DNA from: Zoroaster sp. YZ-2022
Taxonomy: Eukaryota > Echinodermata > Asteroidea > Forcipulatida > Zoroasteridae
Reading direction: 5' to 3'
Length of the DNA stretch: 64,000 bases
Assembly (NCBI GenBank): GCA_029582265.1
Contig: CM055817.1
Location: forward strand, 55,661,711 to 55,725,710
Positions 10,813-25,800 of the stretch are shown one piece after another. The stretch's first letter is position 1. Each line of letters begins with the position of its first letter. The notes below the pieces were generated by a model. That model did no database searches. It saw only the letters and a program-made list of their open reading frames with translations, and had not been told where the DNA came from. A program made the position numbers and the translations under genes.

Positions 10813-13800
10813 GTAAGTTGCTAATAATTTCTCTCAAGAATGTTTTATTCTTAAACATGAATCGCCCATGTTTTTGACAATACTTGGCAATTTTCTTTTC
10901 AATTTGAACACGCTACTGTTTTCCCAGAAGAAAGGCAAATTGGCCTACTTTAAAATGACACATTTTACCCAAAAAAATGTTCAGAGGCATATGTTTTTAC
11001 AGTATTGTTATAAAGTTCAAAATTGAATTATCAGTTTGCCTCATTACTAAATTCATTTGGAAAGATTTTACTGTCATATACCTTCACACCTTTGCTACAA
11101 AAAAGTCACCTTTTACAATCAAAACTTCACTTATTATTTAGGCATGGTACAAGACAGCCTTGTCAGCAATGTTCCATAGTCGTTAGTGCCTAGTGGTACA
11201 AACTCATGTTAACTTCATTTAACTCACAATTGGGGGATTTTATTTATGCATTATTTATCCATTTGTAAGATTTAAAAATCTTTCAAGTTTATTCTTGTTT
11301 CTTGTTATGTCACTGGGAGCAAAGCACATTTATTATTTTTTGTACGGCTAGGAATATTTGCGCTTCGGACAAATCGTTATTGCCCTATAGGCCTGTGATT
11401 TCTCAGGATTTTTCCGGATTTCCGGATTTTTTTTCTTCAAATCTCCCTTTGTCTCAAAATTTTTCTGAAAGAAGAGAAGTAGCCACCGAGGAAAGAATGA
11501 AGTAGCCTGTATTGTGTCCAAACATCTAGTTTCTTGTTTGTGGGGATGTGGAGAGTCTGTAAATCCTCCAAAATGAAACATCCAGGATGTTCAGGAGGCT
11601 TTGTCCTCTAGGAGACCCAGGCCAGCTACCTATTTTTCAGGATTTTTTTTACTTTTGTCAAATCACCCTGACCCTAAGAGTTTCTGCAAATTAAATTGGA
11701 TTAGGTTAGCGCCTGAAATGGTGGGAAATTGATTCGCAATTGATAATTATAATCATAAAGTATAATGGTATATGGAATGCAACTCGTTGGTATGTGGTGT
11801 CTGTGGGAATGTTTACTGAACTAAGCCATAAATGACCTTACTATAACAACTAAGTCAAAGAATAATAGGACTACGTCATTTTCAATGAAAATGTTTACTT
11901 TCTACATCCAAAGTTCTTGACCCACAGACCGTGTGATTTTGCAAAAGCCTCGATCGATGTTAAAGGAATGGTACGGCATAATGTAGGCCGCAAAACTACC
12001 AAATTCTGTACGTCATTTTCAATGAAGTGTTTACTTTCTACATCCAAAGTTCTTGACCCACAGACCGTGCGATTTTGCAAAAGCCTCGATCGATGTTAAA
12101 GGAATGGTACGGCATAATGTAGGCCGCAAAACTACCAAATTCTGTGCTTACTTAAAGGAGGCCTGTTTTGAATCACGATATACATTAAATAACTAACGTG
12201 TAAAAGTTTCATCTCAATGTAGAATATAAGTCATGATTTTTATTTGACTTTTTATATTATATTTATATTATATTTGATTATGTTTGGCAGCATTATGGAG
12301 AGCCACTAGATTGTGATTTGGTTGGCATTTTGGTAATCCTACAGGGGTGCTGTCAACATTTTGTCATGTTTACCTTATTTTCATCATGTATATGTATTTT
12401 ATATGTTTCTCTAATTGTTTTTTTACCATTGTGTTTGTGATTGTTTCTGCCCTGTGAAATAATAAATGAAATGAAATGAAATGAAATGAAAAAGTTAAAG
12501 TTGCATATTTACCGATTTATTCTCAGAAATGAAAGCACTTCAGCTAGATCGACAGAATTAACTTACTTGTTCAGTCAGATGAATTGGTACTAACTTTACA
12601 TACAGTTAGCTTTCGAGTAATATAATTCGGTAATGTTGTTATCCGGTCTAGCTTACCGGACTCAAGTTCTGGTGTTAGCAGCAAAATGTGGGTTCGAATC
12701 CCAGCCGTGACACTTGTGTCCTTGAGCAAGACACTTAACCATAATTGCTTCTCTCCACCCAGGGGTTAAATGGGTACCTGTGAGGGCAGAGTTGGTTGAT
12801 TAGCCCTATATGCGCTGTAATGGCAGCAATTGAGCTGTATACTCCCCAGGGAGCTGAGATGGTTTCAGGAATGATTTATGAGCCTTATGAGCAGGGGTAA
12901 TAATATGCGCCTTGAGCACCACTCAGTTGGTGGATACGTGCGCTATATAAGTCCACACATTATTATTATTATTATTATTATAAACATTACATCTAGATGT
13001 ACGAATACACCAATCATAAAATAAACATCGTAAGTACAGTTATTACAGAGGAACGGTTTTATACCGTGATATGAGCGCGTTCGGTCGCACCCACTGTTGG
13101 TCCTGATGCCGTCGAATTGCATACCATTTTGGCGCTACTGTATACGTTTCAGCGTATTTGTCTTGTCGGTGTCAATTACTCGAAAGAGCAGAGGCCATTG
13201 TGATTAGCGAATAGCTGAGGATAAACACAGATATAAAACACTGATAAAAACGATTGTGACCCAGCGATCGTGTGTCAATATTTCGCTACGATAAACCATA
13301 TTAAATACTCAGAGGTGTTAGACCGAGAACAAGGTCGGTGCATGATGGGGCTTTAAATTGCCTTTCACCTCTGTGACATGACACCAGGTTCGAGTCCTTT
13401 CACCTCTGTGACATGACACCAGGTTCGAGTCCTTTCACCTCTGTGACATGGCGCCAGGTTCGAGTCCTTTCACCTCGGTGACTCCGTGTCCGAGTCCTTT
13501 CACCTCTGTGGATCTGGGTTCGATTTCCACTCTGACCCGAGCCGTCATAATATGGGGATTGGGTTTTCAGTTCCTGCTTGATCGTGTGTGTGGGATTCCC
13601 AAAAGACTATTTATCTAGGGTGTTCCGTCCCACTTCTATAAACTTAAATATGTGTGTTACACAGGATCAACAAGAAATACATAAATACAAATATAGGCAA
13701 TCATGCATTCTGAATGTTTTTACAACCCAATTTTGATCATCGGCTCTTCAAAAGTCACAGTTACCTTGATATTAAACCACTTCAGGTCTATTCGCCACCC

Positions 13801-16800
13801 CTCCCCGTTCCGTGTTTCACTTTTAACCGTGTGTTCCCCCTTATAATATAAGCCATCCTGGATCTACATCTCTTTTGCCCCTTAAAAACAGCCTCATGTC
13901 TTGCCAAAGTGCGCAGTGGCTCGTGTAGGTTTTCTGTAGTATACTTGACATTGTATCTAATTAGAATCATACACTGTGGTCAGGCCTGCGTGGACAGAAG
14001 GATTCATTATATCAGTTGACCCTCTAAAGCGTCCATTGTCATTTTAAGAGGAGTTTTTAGTTTTGAGTAAATATTTATCAGCTCGAGATCAAACACGATG
14101 TGCCCGTCCAGGTAATTTACTTGAATCAAATGTATTTTTATATCATATTTGAAGTGTTTTACTGGCGTCGAGTCAGTATATCTGCAGTGGCAAAACTTCG
14201 AATCTGGCGTCTACTTTATAAAGGCTGACCAATGTTTCTGGGTTCCAAAGTTTCCTTGATAATCATCATTGATAATAATGAATATACTTTTAATTTGTTT
14301 ATGACCTGTGTTCGCGAGTAGATCTATAGCTGTTTGAGGCTAAAGTTCCTAATCCTTTAAAGATTGTATCACCATTTAAATGCATTTGTGACCCGCTCTG
14401 GCAAAACCCGGCATTTACCATAATGCGTAACAGCCATGAAAAGGTCAAAAACTGACCCCAGGGACCAGTTTGCATTTGAGGGACCAGTTTTCACGTCACC
14501 ATATACTAATAGAGCATTTTCTCTAGATTTTGATGGAAAAAGAAAAATCCTGAAACGTTGTTGGGAACCTTGTTAATTTTCACGATAAATTTGGGAGGTC
14601 ACTTTTGAAAATTGGGTCCAAGTTTAGGGTTTTGCCAGAGCCAGTCACATTTTGTAAGACTGAACTGCGATTCGTAACTAGTGTGCATCGTATAGAATGG
14701 AACACCTTATATGCGTGCACTTAGAAAAGAGTAGATCTAAAGAAATAACAGTGACTTTTAACAAATTATGTGATGTACATGTACATGTACGTACATGTAC
14801 ATGTACGTACATGTACACTCTTAAAACTAAAGTGTTGAATCAACATTTTAAAGAGTTCGGTCAGTGACTACTCTAATATAAAGTTGGATTTAACTTTTAA
14901 AAGTGTTGAATTAACATTGATAAAGTTAGACTTAACTTAACTTCGTGTTAATTCAACACTTTCTTTGAGTTGAATTTAACTTTATAAAGAGTAGTCACTG
15001 ACCGAACTCTTAAAAAGTTGATTCAACACTTATAAACAGTACCCGGTAGGCTATTCGTCGTTTACTGGGGATAACAAAAAACTGTTTCATTTTAATCCCC
15101 AACTCACCGAATTCCCCCTACTGACCTGGCTGCAGGGGGAACACTTCTTCGAAACCTTCGCAACGCAATCTTTATACTTGTAGTCCTCAACCCTAATAGC
15201 GTGAGGTCTGATAATCCCTGGGTTTAATTATGTTATCCTGTTTCTAATCCACGGATTATCCATGTTTAATGCCATCACTGCCAGACCTCAATGAAAGGTC
15301 TAGCGTCTTCAAGATTCTGTTTTGATATATCTTTCAATTTTTCGAATCCCGGCCGTGACACTTGTGTCCTTGAGCAAGACACTTAACCATAATTGCTTCT
15401 TTCCACCCAGGAGTTAAATGGGTACCTGTGAGGGCAGAGTTGGTTGATTAGCTCTATATGCGCTGTAATGGCAGCAATTGAGCTGTATACTCCCCAGGGA
15501 GCTGAGATGGTTTCAGGAATGATTTATGAGCCTTGTGAGCCTTATGATGAGCAGGGGTAATGATATAATGCGCCTTGAGCACCACTTAGTTGGTGGATAC
15601 GTGCGCTATGTAAGTCCACACATTATTATTATTATTATTAATCCAATTACGAAACGTTATCTTAGAGCCACTTGTAGTTAAGCACGCAACACAAATCTCT
15701 TCCTTTCACTGATTGCCCAGTGAATCATCCCAAGTGCCTCATCTTTTCTTTCCTTCAAGGACGTCTTAGCTAGATGATGTCTTATAGTATCTCCAGTATC
15801 CGTTCCCATCAGTGGATTTAGGGAAATAGTGACGACAAGACGATTCTTATGTTCCTTCGAGCGTGAAGGAAAGATAGCGGACTCCTTCATGCTCCAAAAT
15901 TACTTTTTCACAACCATCTTGTTTTTCTACCATACAAATCAACATGACCAAACCGAGGCTGGAAGGAAAATAGAAGCATTGTATGCACACAAATTACCTA
16001 AATTTCTCAAAATGTATAGAGACTTAAATATATTTATTTTATTTAGTTAGTTATTTCTGATCTTTTATCGGGGTAATTCTCCCATGCGGTAATCCTCCCA
16101 TGAATTTTTTTTAAATTATTATATTAGATACAAATACCGTATTTAACAGAATATAAACAAATACATACACTGTATAGAAATAGTGTTTAGAATTTTAATT
16201 GCATGTTTAGACTAAAACATTTTCTTACTCCATTCTTCCGTTAGAAAATTATTTTCTTTTCTAAATCTCCCTGATATGAACAACATTTTTTAGACAAGAA
16301 AAGATTGAACACTAAACCAAATTTATTCTTGAGAACATTTGGGACGGCGGAGCACACTCGCCTCGCCTTCCCATTAGAGAACGCCAAAGAAAGGGAAAAG
16401 AAAAAACGCACTAAAATTACCGCTTCTGGTAATTTGTTCGTTTTATATTCGTTACGCAGTGATACACACAAATCGGTATCGGCCACAAAGGGCCAAAAAT
16501 GCAATCAACTGCATTAATCATATCATTAATTACTTTATCTCTTAATTTACTTGGAAACTGTGAATGAGCGATTTATACAATTAGGGTAGTTACCAAGTTC
16601 AAAAAGGCAAAATCCTTTTCCGGAGCTCGGCCTTCTTGGTCGTTGCAGATTTCTCCGCCTTCTTAAGTCTCTTTTCGTCACCAGAGTCGTCTGCGAGCTC
16701 GTCTGCGACATATTCTTTGACAGTTGCCCAGCCTTGTGAGGATCTATCTGCCACTTTAATCAGTTTTTGGCGTTGTTTGTTCAGCTCGAGAACTTGGTCG

Positions 16801-19800
16801 AGCAGACCTAATGCCGAGTCGATATCTCCAACTTTCAGTGAGGCAATAGTAGATTCAACCAGAGCGGTAATTTTGTCCGTGTGCCTGAATTGATCTTTAT
16901 TTCCGACGCTTTTAAATTCGTATTGTGAGTCTGCAGAAGTGCGTTGTCTTTTGATGGCCGATTCAACCTTTATGTCGATAGAACTAGACAGGTTTTGAAT
17001 GGCTAAAAGAATCTCCTGATTTGAAGCCTCCGCATTCATTTTTGAAACTGTTGTCGTGCGTAGTATGCAGTAGTTTAGAAGTATGTGTAGCGAGGATAAG
17101 CTGCTCTACCGAGAGTGAAAAAGCTCAACTGACCACAACCGTTTATAAAGAAAAACGCTTAATTACATTACGTAATAATGCACGCTCTAATAAGCATGCT
17201 TCACCTGTCGTACGATAACGAAAAGAAAATTAACGTTTAGATTGTGCTTTTCTGTGATGTGTGTTTGAATGCTAAAAACCATATGAACAGGTGTCAAAAA
17301 GCTAAGCACGTTTAGCTTTGTGACATGTACAAAGGATGGCCGTTTAGCATTTAAACGCATTCCTAAACGCGTTTGTAATCAGTGCAATTTTGAAACAACC
17401 CATTCAGGCCACTCCAAGCCATTAGCTGTTGCCAGTGGCCTCCTATGGTTACCCTTCTGTGCACTGTCACACCACTGAGATTGCAGGGTAAGGTGGTCTC
17501 CCATTGATACATTGCAGGCCATGTTCAAACATTTACAGTGGCCTTGGGTGACACACAGTTGATTTTGTAAGATTACTTGGAAAGGACAGCAGGCTTGTAC
17601 ATGTATGTACTGAAGGTTGCTAAAGAACAAAATTTAGTGGTTGGGAGTGGCTTCAATGTGTAGGAGGGTTAATAATAATAATAATATAAGTGAACATTTA
17701 TAATGCGCCATGTCTGTCAAAATGTTACACTCCTGGCGCATGTGTTTAAATTCTAAACACATTTTTTACAGTGTAAGAATAATGAAAAGGATTGTTACAG
17801 ACACAAATATTTAATAAACAAATATATATAAAATACAATTAATAAGACAAATAATTGCTAATTCAGTTATAAACACAAACCAGTGTAATAAGAAACTACA
17901 CAAAGTGTAAAAATAAAATAATAAATAATAAAATTTGGTCATAACTTGGATATATATTTGATAAAAGGGAATCTCGACAATATTCTAGATCCACGATGTC
18001 ATGTTAAGAAACACCTGTCTTTATTCTACCTATTATGTCACACATTATTAACCAAACCATCAATTATTAACTACATTCATGCAATATTCAGCCGTCTGTC
18101 CAAATGGCGCAATTCGAGGTGTTTACACAGTTCAAGTCAAACGTGTTAGGGAGACATGATTACCCCTGCCCGTATCGATTGGATATATCGATTCCATGTT
18201 TCTCAAAGTAAGGGTCAGAATATAGCTCAGCCAATTTGTAAAAATAGTCTGACACTGACAGGGATAAGGTTATAGAATTCGTAAATCTAAAATAACCCAG
18301 GCAGTGGCGTAACTAGGGTCCAATTTTCAGGGGGGCACAAGGGGTGCACCACTTTTTCTTGGGAGCACGGTCTATACTTGAACATTTTGTATCCTGCAGC
18401 CTTAAATGGGGACCTATTTATCAAAATGGGGGGGGGGGGGCACAGACCTTATAAAGCCGATGTGTATGATGAAACTCTGCCTTGTGTCTGCTAAAATCAC
18501 AGGAAGTGACAGATTGTACACCCAGAGAGAAGAACCTTTCTCTATGGTACATCAATGCTTTTTGTTGCTTGAATAACAACCGTAACCATGGAAACAGTTA
18601 CAACATTCACCAGCCCGTTGTGCATCAACATCTGCGCATGGATATCTTTTTACAAGCAAGTGTTTTGGTTTATCTGCCAATTGACCGCGGGGGTAAATAG
18701 GCATTTTTCCGTGAACCGGCGTTCTGTTTCTATAACTATAAGTACTACCGTAACAACAGTAATTTTTACGAGATTAAACACTCAATGAATTGTCAAAAAT
18801 ACTAGTATCTCCGTACACAGTGAAGCTGTAACCTGACATGAAGCATATTATGTGCAACCATGCGAACCCGTTTAGTATGAATTACTGGTAGCTCTTTATC
18901 GAGCCCAACAAAGGAATAACCCAATTATTGTATTCACTTACCCCATGCGTGGGTAAATGATGACTTTATTTGGTGACCTTTGCATTAGTTTCGTTGACAA
19001 CCAAATGTGGGAAAAACTTCTTGGAAAATCGCTTCTAAAACTAGTACAAAGTCCAAATTAACTGAGATGTCGATCGACGGATGTACCATAAAACAATCCC
19101 CCTCATTGTTCTGATAAAAGTAATTATTTACACGGAAGTTTGTTCACACAAAGGCGCGTTGCTCATAAAATAATTTTTTTCGATCGATGTTTTCTGTAAA
19201 TAATAAATAACTGTACATAGTGCCCTGTACATAATAAATCACACATAAAGCTTTAGAATCTGCAGCATAAACTGTGATTGATTTGCCATAATGTTCTCGG
19301 TTATTCTTGAGCGAACTGCAGCTTCACAGTTTGATCCTGTGATGCACAAAATATGTTACCTTTTAGTGTAAACAGAGGGGCCCAAAAATTTAATATTTGT
19401 TTTATTTAACAATAAAAACTCCTAACATCCCAAAATAGGATAAACACATCCCAAAAATTTAGCTAACTGACACAAGTAATTAATAGTGAAGAAATTTCCG
19501 GCCCTATTAAAGGGACGGTATCGTCACGATCAACAGGGCATGGAATCGGAGTGCCATTTTTGGATAAACTCAGTGACTGCCGAATTCCATGCCCTGTTGA
19601 AAGTCTGCTTTGATCATGACGATACTGCCCCTTTAAGTTGTAGGCCTATATGTCATTACATTATATACTACTCAAAACAATTTAGGGAACACCGGAATAA
19701 TCTCATTTAAAGCAAGATCATTTATTTCAGATGTTTCACAGAATTGATGAGAATCAACTGCACAATGAAACAGATGATAAAGGATGCATGTAGTGATTAC

Positions 19801-22800
19801 ACATTTCATGACATGACTACTGAAAGAGAGAGGGGGTTGCAAATGAAAATCCCGGTTCATGGAACATTTCAAACCTATTTGATGTTAAAAATCCGGTGTT
19901 CCCTAAATTGTTTTGAGTAGTATACATCATCATACACAATTATTACTCGATGAGACCTCTACCTAAGTTGATTTCTTTGAGAAAGAACCTGCTAGGTTCG
20001 AAACGTGAGGCCAATAACTACTATTTTGCATTTATACTGCGTACAGGTCCTTTAGGTTGGTAAACAGTTTGCAACAGCTAGGCCTATTTCTCTGCTTATT
20101 GATTTTATATTAAATTAATAACTTCACTTTAAACACAGCCAACCGTCTCAAAATAGGATGATAAATATGTTATGGACCATTTCTCAAAGTTTCATATAAT
20201 ACAAGGTCATTGGAATACCATTCATAACAGGCTCGGCGTTGCCCCGGTTACTGGTCGTAAACACTCCTGTGAAGTCAATCGTGGATGGCCCTTCGACCTT
20301 TGGGCTTTATGGTGTAAGCCTACCCCGTTACCCGTGTGTGTGTGTGTGTGTATTCAGTATTTTTTCAGTGCACGACTGCTGTTTATTATAGTGGATATCA
20401 GTTAATATTGACAGTAAATTATTCGAGTTTCTACTGGAAATAAATTCCAGATGAATAAACTAAATCTGAATATCAAAAGTATCTCGGTGTTAGGATGTCG
20501 TTTTGGTGATTTTTGTTGTGACGTTAAAGTACATGTACGTCATTGGCTGTCTCGAGAAGCGGTCATGATGCATGACTAAAAATTGTGCTTTTTCTTGTGT
20601 TTTGACAAATCTGGCTGAGGCCTTAACATTGTACAGGTGAGTTCGAGCTTTTTTCTAGTTTGCCTCCAATCCAATGGAAGTGTGGGCTTCCATATAACTT
20701 TCTTTGTAACAAAATGTTGTGGATGATACACTGTAAAAATGGTGTTTAGAATTTAAACACATTTCTAAGCACTTACTTAGATTGTACTCACTTCTTTCAC
20801 ATGTTTAGACTAAAACATGTTTAGATTGTGCTTTTCTGTGATGTGTGTTTGAATGCTAAATATCATGAATAGGTGTCAAAAAGCTAAGCACGTTTAGCTT
20901 TGTGACATGTACAGAGGATGGTCGGTTAGCGTGTGTTTAAATTCTAAAACACCATTTTTACCAGTGTGTCGACGTTCCTGGGACAACAAATCATCGAGCT
21001 GGGATGTTTTCGTCATCAGCGGCCCCTAGCCATGTTGTGAATTTGACGCGGTGGTGATCATTCCAAACCTTGCGTGGAATGGTGTACGCCGGGGGATGCT
21101 AGAAACTCCCCAGAAGTTTAGATGTCATAGGCATATATAGATGAGGGGCTGCAATGTGATGCCTATTTTTGAAAAAAGGACCACCATTAATGAATGGATC
21201 GTGTTGACATTTCAAACAAATAATTATTTTACTAGATGTGATATGTCCATGTTGTCCACATGTCCATGTTGTCCACATGTCCATGTTGTCCACATGTCCA
21301 TGTTGTCCACATGTCCATGTCCATATTGCCGACTCAGTGATACAGGTATTGTAAAATAAAAAGTGTGTTGTAGGCCTAATCTTGTAGCATTAAATCATGT
21401 TTTAGTTTGTGTAGAGAAAATCGTAAGTACTAATCTGGCTGTTGATTATTGGGAAAGTTACCTATTTCAAGCTTCATCTAGCCAGAGAGATATATTTTCC
21501 TTCCTCTATGATCTTGCTAAACAGACTTGAGTCCAGCCTGACTTTATAACAAACTTGAGTCTTTTATAGGTTGATGACTTAAGTCTATTAAATTCGCCCA
21601 AGAAATAATAAATGGGGTGTATTTATGGCCCCGCCCCAGTTTCTTCTTTAAAAAAGTTTGGATAGAGGGCGCTGCATATTGTTTCTCGAGACGATGTTGT
21701 TGTTTGCCATTAGCTAGTTAGCACACATGTGTGGCATTTCACCCAGCTACTCAGTTGATTTAAATCTGGAAACTTGTGACGAACACATCATTCATCTTTC
21801 GTGTTTTATCGACATATTTCTTCACCAGCTGCCTTGGATTTCAGGATGCTCTGACAAGGTATTCTATACTGTTTGATTCTAGATGATAAAATCAGACGTG
21901 CAACAGCGTCCAACTGGCAGTCTGTGTCAGTGTCTCGCCGTGCTGACTACCGTACTTTCCGGGTAGCTAGCCGCCGGCAAGTTTGTCTCTCGAGCCCCGC
22001 CTCGTTACGCGCCATGCACGGTGTCAGTCCGATCGACCGTGGCAAAAGTTAATTTCGTTGCCGAAGTTTAGTAAGTGAACTTCAATGGACCGTAACATCT
22101 GAAGAAAATGATTACCCTAAATGAAAAATGAATATCTGCAAGTGCTTAAAAAAATAAATAAATTAAAATAAATTAAAAAAAACAATCAAATTAATATAAA
22201 CGATCAAATTAAAGTTAGGCCTACTGAATATATTCATTGATTCATGTTGAATAATTGTTTATTGTCCTCTTTTCTTGTCCCAGGGGCAGAAGAAAACCTC
22301 ACTTCAAGTTCAACCAATGTCTCAAGTACGTCTTGGAGCAAATGGACGTCCTAAGTTCGTGTCTGCGTCATTCGCACCAGGACAGACTGGAGTAAGTTCA
22401 AAATCATTCATTTAGGTTAATAATAAAGCTCTGGTAAGTTTGTTTTAGATGTGAATATGTAGAGAAATTTGTAGCCAGATCTTTATTATAATTTATTAAT
22501 TCATTTCTAGTTTGATGACCATGGTCATCTGAGGGGCGTAGAGAGAAGAATTAGCACAAGAAACAGCAAAGTAATCGTCTCATACCTCAGGGTAAGCATC
22601 ATTTATTTATTTTCGCAAAATAGTAGTTAATGGCCCTAGTTTTGAACCAAACAGGTTTCATTCTCAAAGGCAATATGATATTTGTTATTTTGTCTCATTT
22701 TGCCTTTGAGAAAGAACCTGCTAGGTTCGAAACGTAAGGCCAATAACCATTATTTTGCATTTATACTACAGGTCCTTTAGGTTAACAGTTTGCAACAGCT

Positions 22801-25800
22801 AATTCGTTATTTATTTATTTATTTTATAGAGTTTTCCTCAAGTTTGGTAGGTGTCTTTAGCAAATCTAACCACTGAAATAATTATTACAGAATCATCAGA
22901 GCAGAGTATCAGCCAGGATTTGGAAATAGAATTGAAATTTGTTATTCTTTGAAAAACAAAATTTCCAAAAGTTTAACTTACAACACTTTTGCTACATGTG
23001 TGTTACAAATAAAACAGGGTGTCCATTTAGCAAACAGGACATCCAAAGGTATTGCTGGGCTAACACTATGCATCGGAAGGTGTGGGGGCATCCGAGTTTG
23101 ATCCCCAATCATGACCCCCTATCCCTACCCCAGGATTGGGGGAAACAAGTTTAGTGTAATATTTGAAATCCACATTGTATGGCCTCCCCTCCCTTCCTTT
23201 AGTTGTGCTACTGTGACTCCGCCCACCCCTCCACTAATAGGAACTATGTATTGTTGAAATTAAAAAAAATTAAATTAGATCAGTCAAAAGACGATGACCA
23301 GTGCATTTTTTTGGCGTGGCCTAATTGGTGTTTTTTACTTAATATCAACAGAAGCAATTACGGCAACGTCTTCTCCAAGGAAGTGGGCAAGATGACAGTT
23401 TTTTTCACAGCTATGATGAATCTGTGGATGATGAGGCTACGATACAAGTGCCTCAAAATGCGGTAAATTTCAGAAATATCTTCTGCCAGTCTTGTAGTTC
23501 AGTACTTTTTCATGAGTATGACACTGAGTACAGGAAAATGTACTCGAGTATGAGTATAATAAATTATTAGGAGTAGGAGTCCTCCATCTCTGATTGTAGT
23601 CGAGTATTTTTCATGAGCATACTAAAAATGTACTTGACACTATGAACAACTTCACCTTGAAAATACCCTGAAACTCCATTTTGCCTTGAAATAACAGTTG
23701 ACGGTAATTTCACTGCAATTTCACAGTGTCTCTTCCTCTCAGATATTGGCAATAATGTCCACGGTGATTTCACGGCAAATTCATCGTGCTCTCAAGAATT
23801 AATGAGCTGCCCCAAAACTGCCACAAGAAGTTCATGGCATTTTCACAGCATTTTCATGGCCAAGGAATTCCAAGAGTATTTCATGGCAATTTCACGGTGT
23901 TGTGTCGTCATGAAATTGTCGTGAACTATTTATTTCATGATAAAACAGATTTTCAGGGTAAAGTTATTCATAGTGTGAGTACAAGTACAGGTTTTACAAT
24001 TCTGTCTTCTATTATCACAGACACTCAAAAAGTACTTACAGGGGTGTGATTTGTCCGGATTTGTCTCGATTTTTCCGGATTATTCCAGATTTTTCCGGAT
24101 TTTCGGATTTTTACAAATCGCAATGTTGTGATCCTCCGGATTTTAAAGATTTAAGCAATAAAGGAAAGCAAAGCAAATGCTCAGAACTATAGATTTCACA
24201 ACAGCGGCCCCAATACCCCTAGAAAAATTTACGTGGATTTTTCAAAACTGCCCAATCACACCTCTGTACTAAGTATACAGTGCTTAATACATTACATTTG
24301 GTGTAAGGGCAAAATCAAATCAATTGTTTAACCCGACACAAATATTTCATTGATTCTTAAGTATTAAATCTAGAAAGAAATAATTTTATTCAAAAATTTA
24401 CATAAAACTAAAATTTACATTATAAATTCTTTACAGAATTGTGGAAGGCACAATATGTTCTCGAGGTACACTGACCACGGAGGTCGGCTCAGTCGAGAAA
24501 GACAAGACATTCTAGAGGGGCAGAGGTCAACTGAGGTCACAGATGAAGGTCGTGACCTGTCACCAGTGAGACACACAAGTGCTCAGTCTGTCTTACCTCA
24601 CGTAGTACCGGGGAGCAGCCGAGGACAAGAACTGAAGACGAGCGAGGTTTGGGCATCGGATGTTGGAGGGGGTAAAATGCCATCACTCAACGAAAACAAG
24701 ATTAGTATTGATGGGACAACAAAGCCAGGGGAAACCACTCCGATAAAGCTTGAAGCCACAAAATCATTGGTGCCCAGGACTGTAGATGTTACCCAGAAGG
24801 GCTTTAGGAGTGGGTCCCCTGCACTAAGTATCAAGTCACTGAAATCAAATGGTAGTGGTGATAGCCATGACGGTTCCCATGACAACGCACAGGGTCAGAC
24901 TCACTTGCCGAAAATTGGGCCCTCCATGAGTGCCCAGTCACACAGACCCACGTCGGCTACAACCCCTGATGGTGATGTCCGATTACCGGTAATTGGAAGG
25001 GAATCGAAAATAACTTTGCAAACGACGCAAGATGAAACAACAAAAAATATTGACAGATCAGAGATTAAAACGAAGGAACAAGTGGATGAATCTCAGGGAG
25101 TTATAATCAGTGATGTGACCGAAGAAATCCAATCACCTTCAGATACCACAGATGGTTGTATCCATCCTCGGGAAGAAGTTAGTCCCGTCCCGAGTCAGTA
25201 TCCGTTAATAAGAGACTTGAAGACTGTGGATTGTGGGAACGAAGAGTGTATCAATCGGTTGCTGATGGGACATTTTGATGTTGAATTTCCGGTGGAGAGA
25301 AAGATCATCAGAATATTCATCTCTTCAACTTTTCCTGGTTTGTATATTTTCCAATTAAAAGAAAACAATAATTCGTATATATTTACATCCTTAATTCCAA
25401 AAATAACCAAATGTTTGAATTGTAATTTGATAATTACTGTAAACCTGACGATGTTATTAATCTTCCCTAGAAATAAGTTTGTCACTTTAAAGAAAAGTGA
25501 AATAATTGCCAGTTCTAACTTACAAATGTAGGACATTTCCTGTTAAAATGAATACAAAAAACTGGAATGTACTTTCACTCTTTTCTCATTGATGACATAA
25601 TAAGTTGAAACTTTCACAGGTTAGAATTTCCTTAAGAAGCAGTTTTGCCAACATTACCAATGTTGTACCTTCCCTTGATTCAAAGAGAGTAAGCAGTTTT
25701 GCCAACATTACCAATGTTGTACCTTCCCTTTAATGTATATCTTGATTCAGAGAGAGTAAGCATACTCATAGAAGCAGTTTTGCCAACATTACCAATGTTG

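Larger units (their letters stand above)
16168..17773. mobile_element. CACTGTA-ended MITE split by insertions
   Basis: The left end matches the intact copy at 20729-20966 up to 'gtttagactaaaacat' (16220). The match resumes at 17235 with 'gtttagattgtgcttttctg', is lost after about 17370, and the right end 'ttttttacagtg' is at 17773. So one MITE was opened by a ~1.0 kb and a ~0.37 kb insertion. Confidence 0.7.

Noticed and set aside
12660..12715. tRNA gene (also 36160-36345, 49860-49900, 60030-60095)
   Set aside because: B-boxes are present, but each is followed by the SINE middle or cannot form an acceptor stem; they are SINE heads.
18582..18595. RFX X-box as evidence of ciliary regulation
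   Set aside because: A single imperfect site 8 kb inside an intron is expected by chance.
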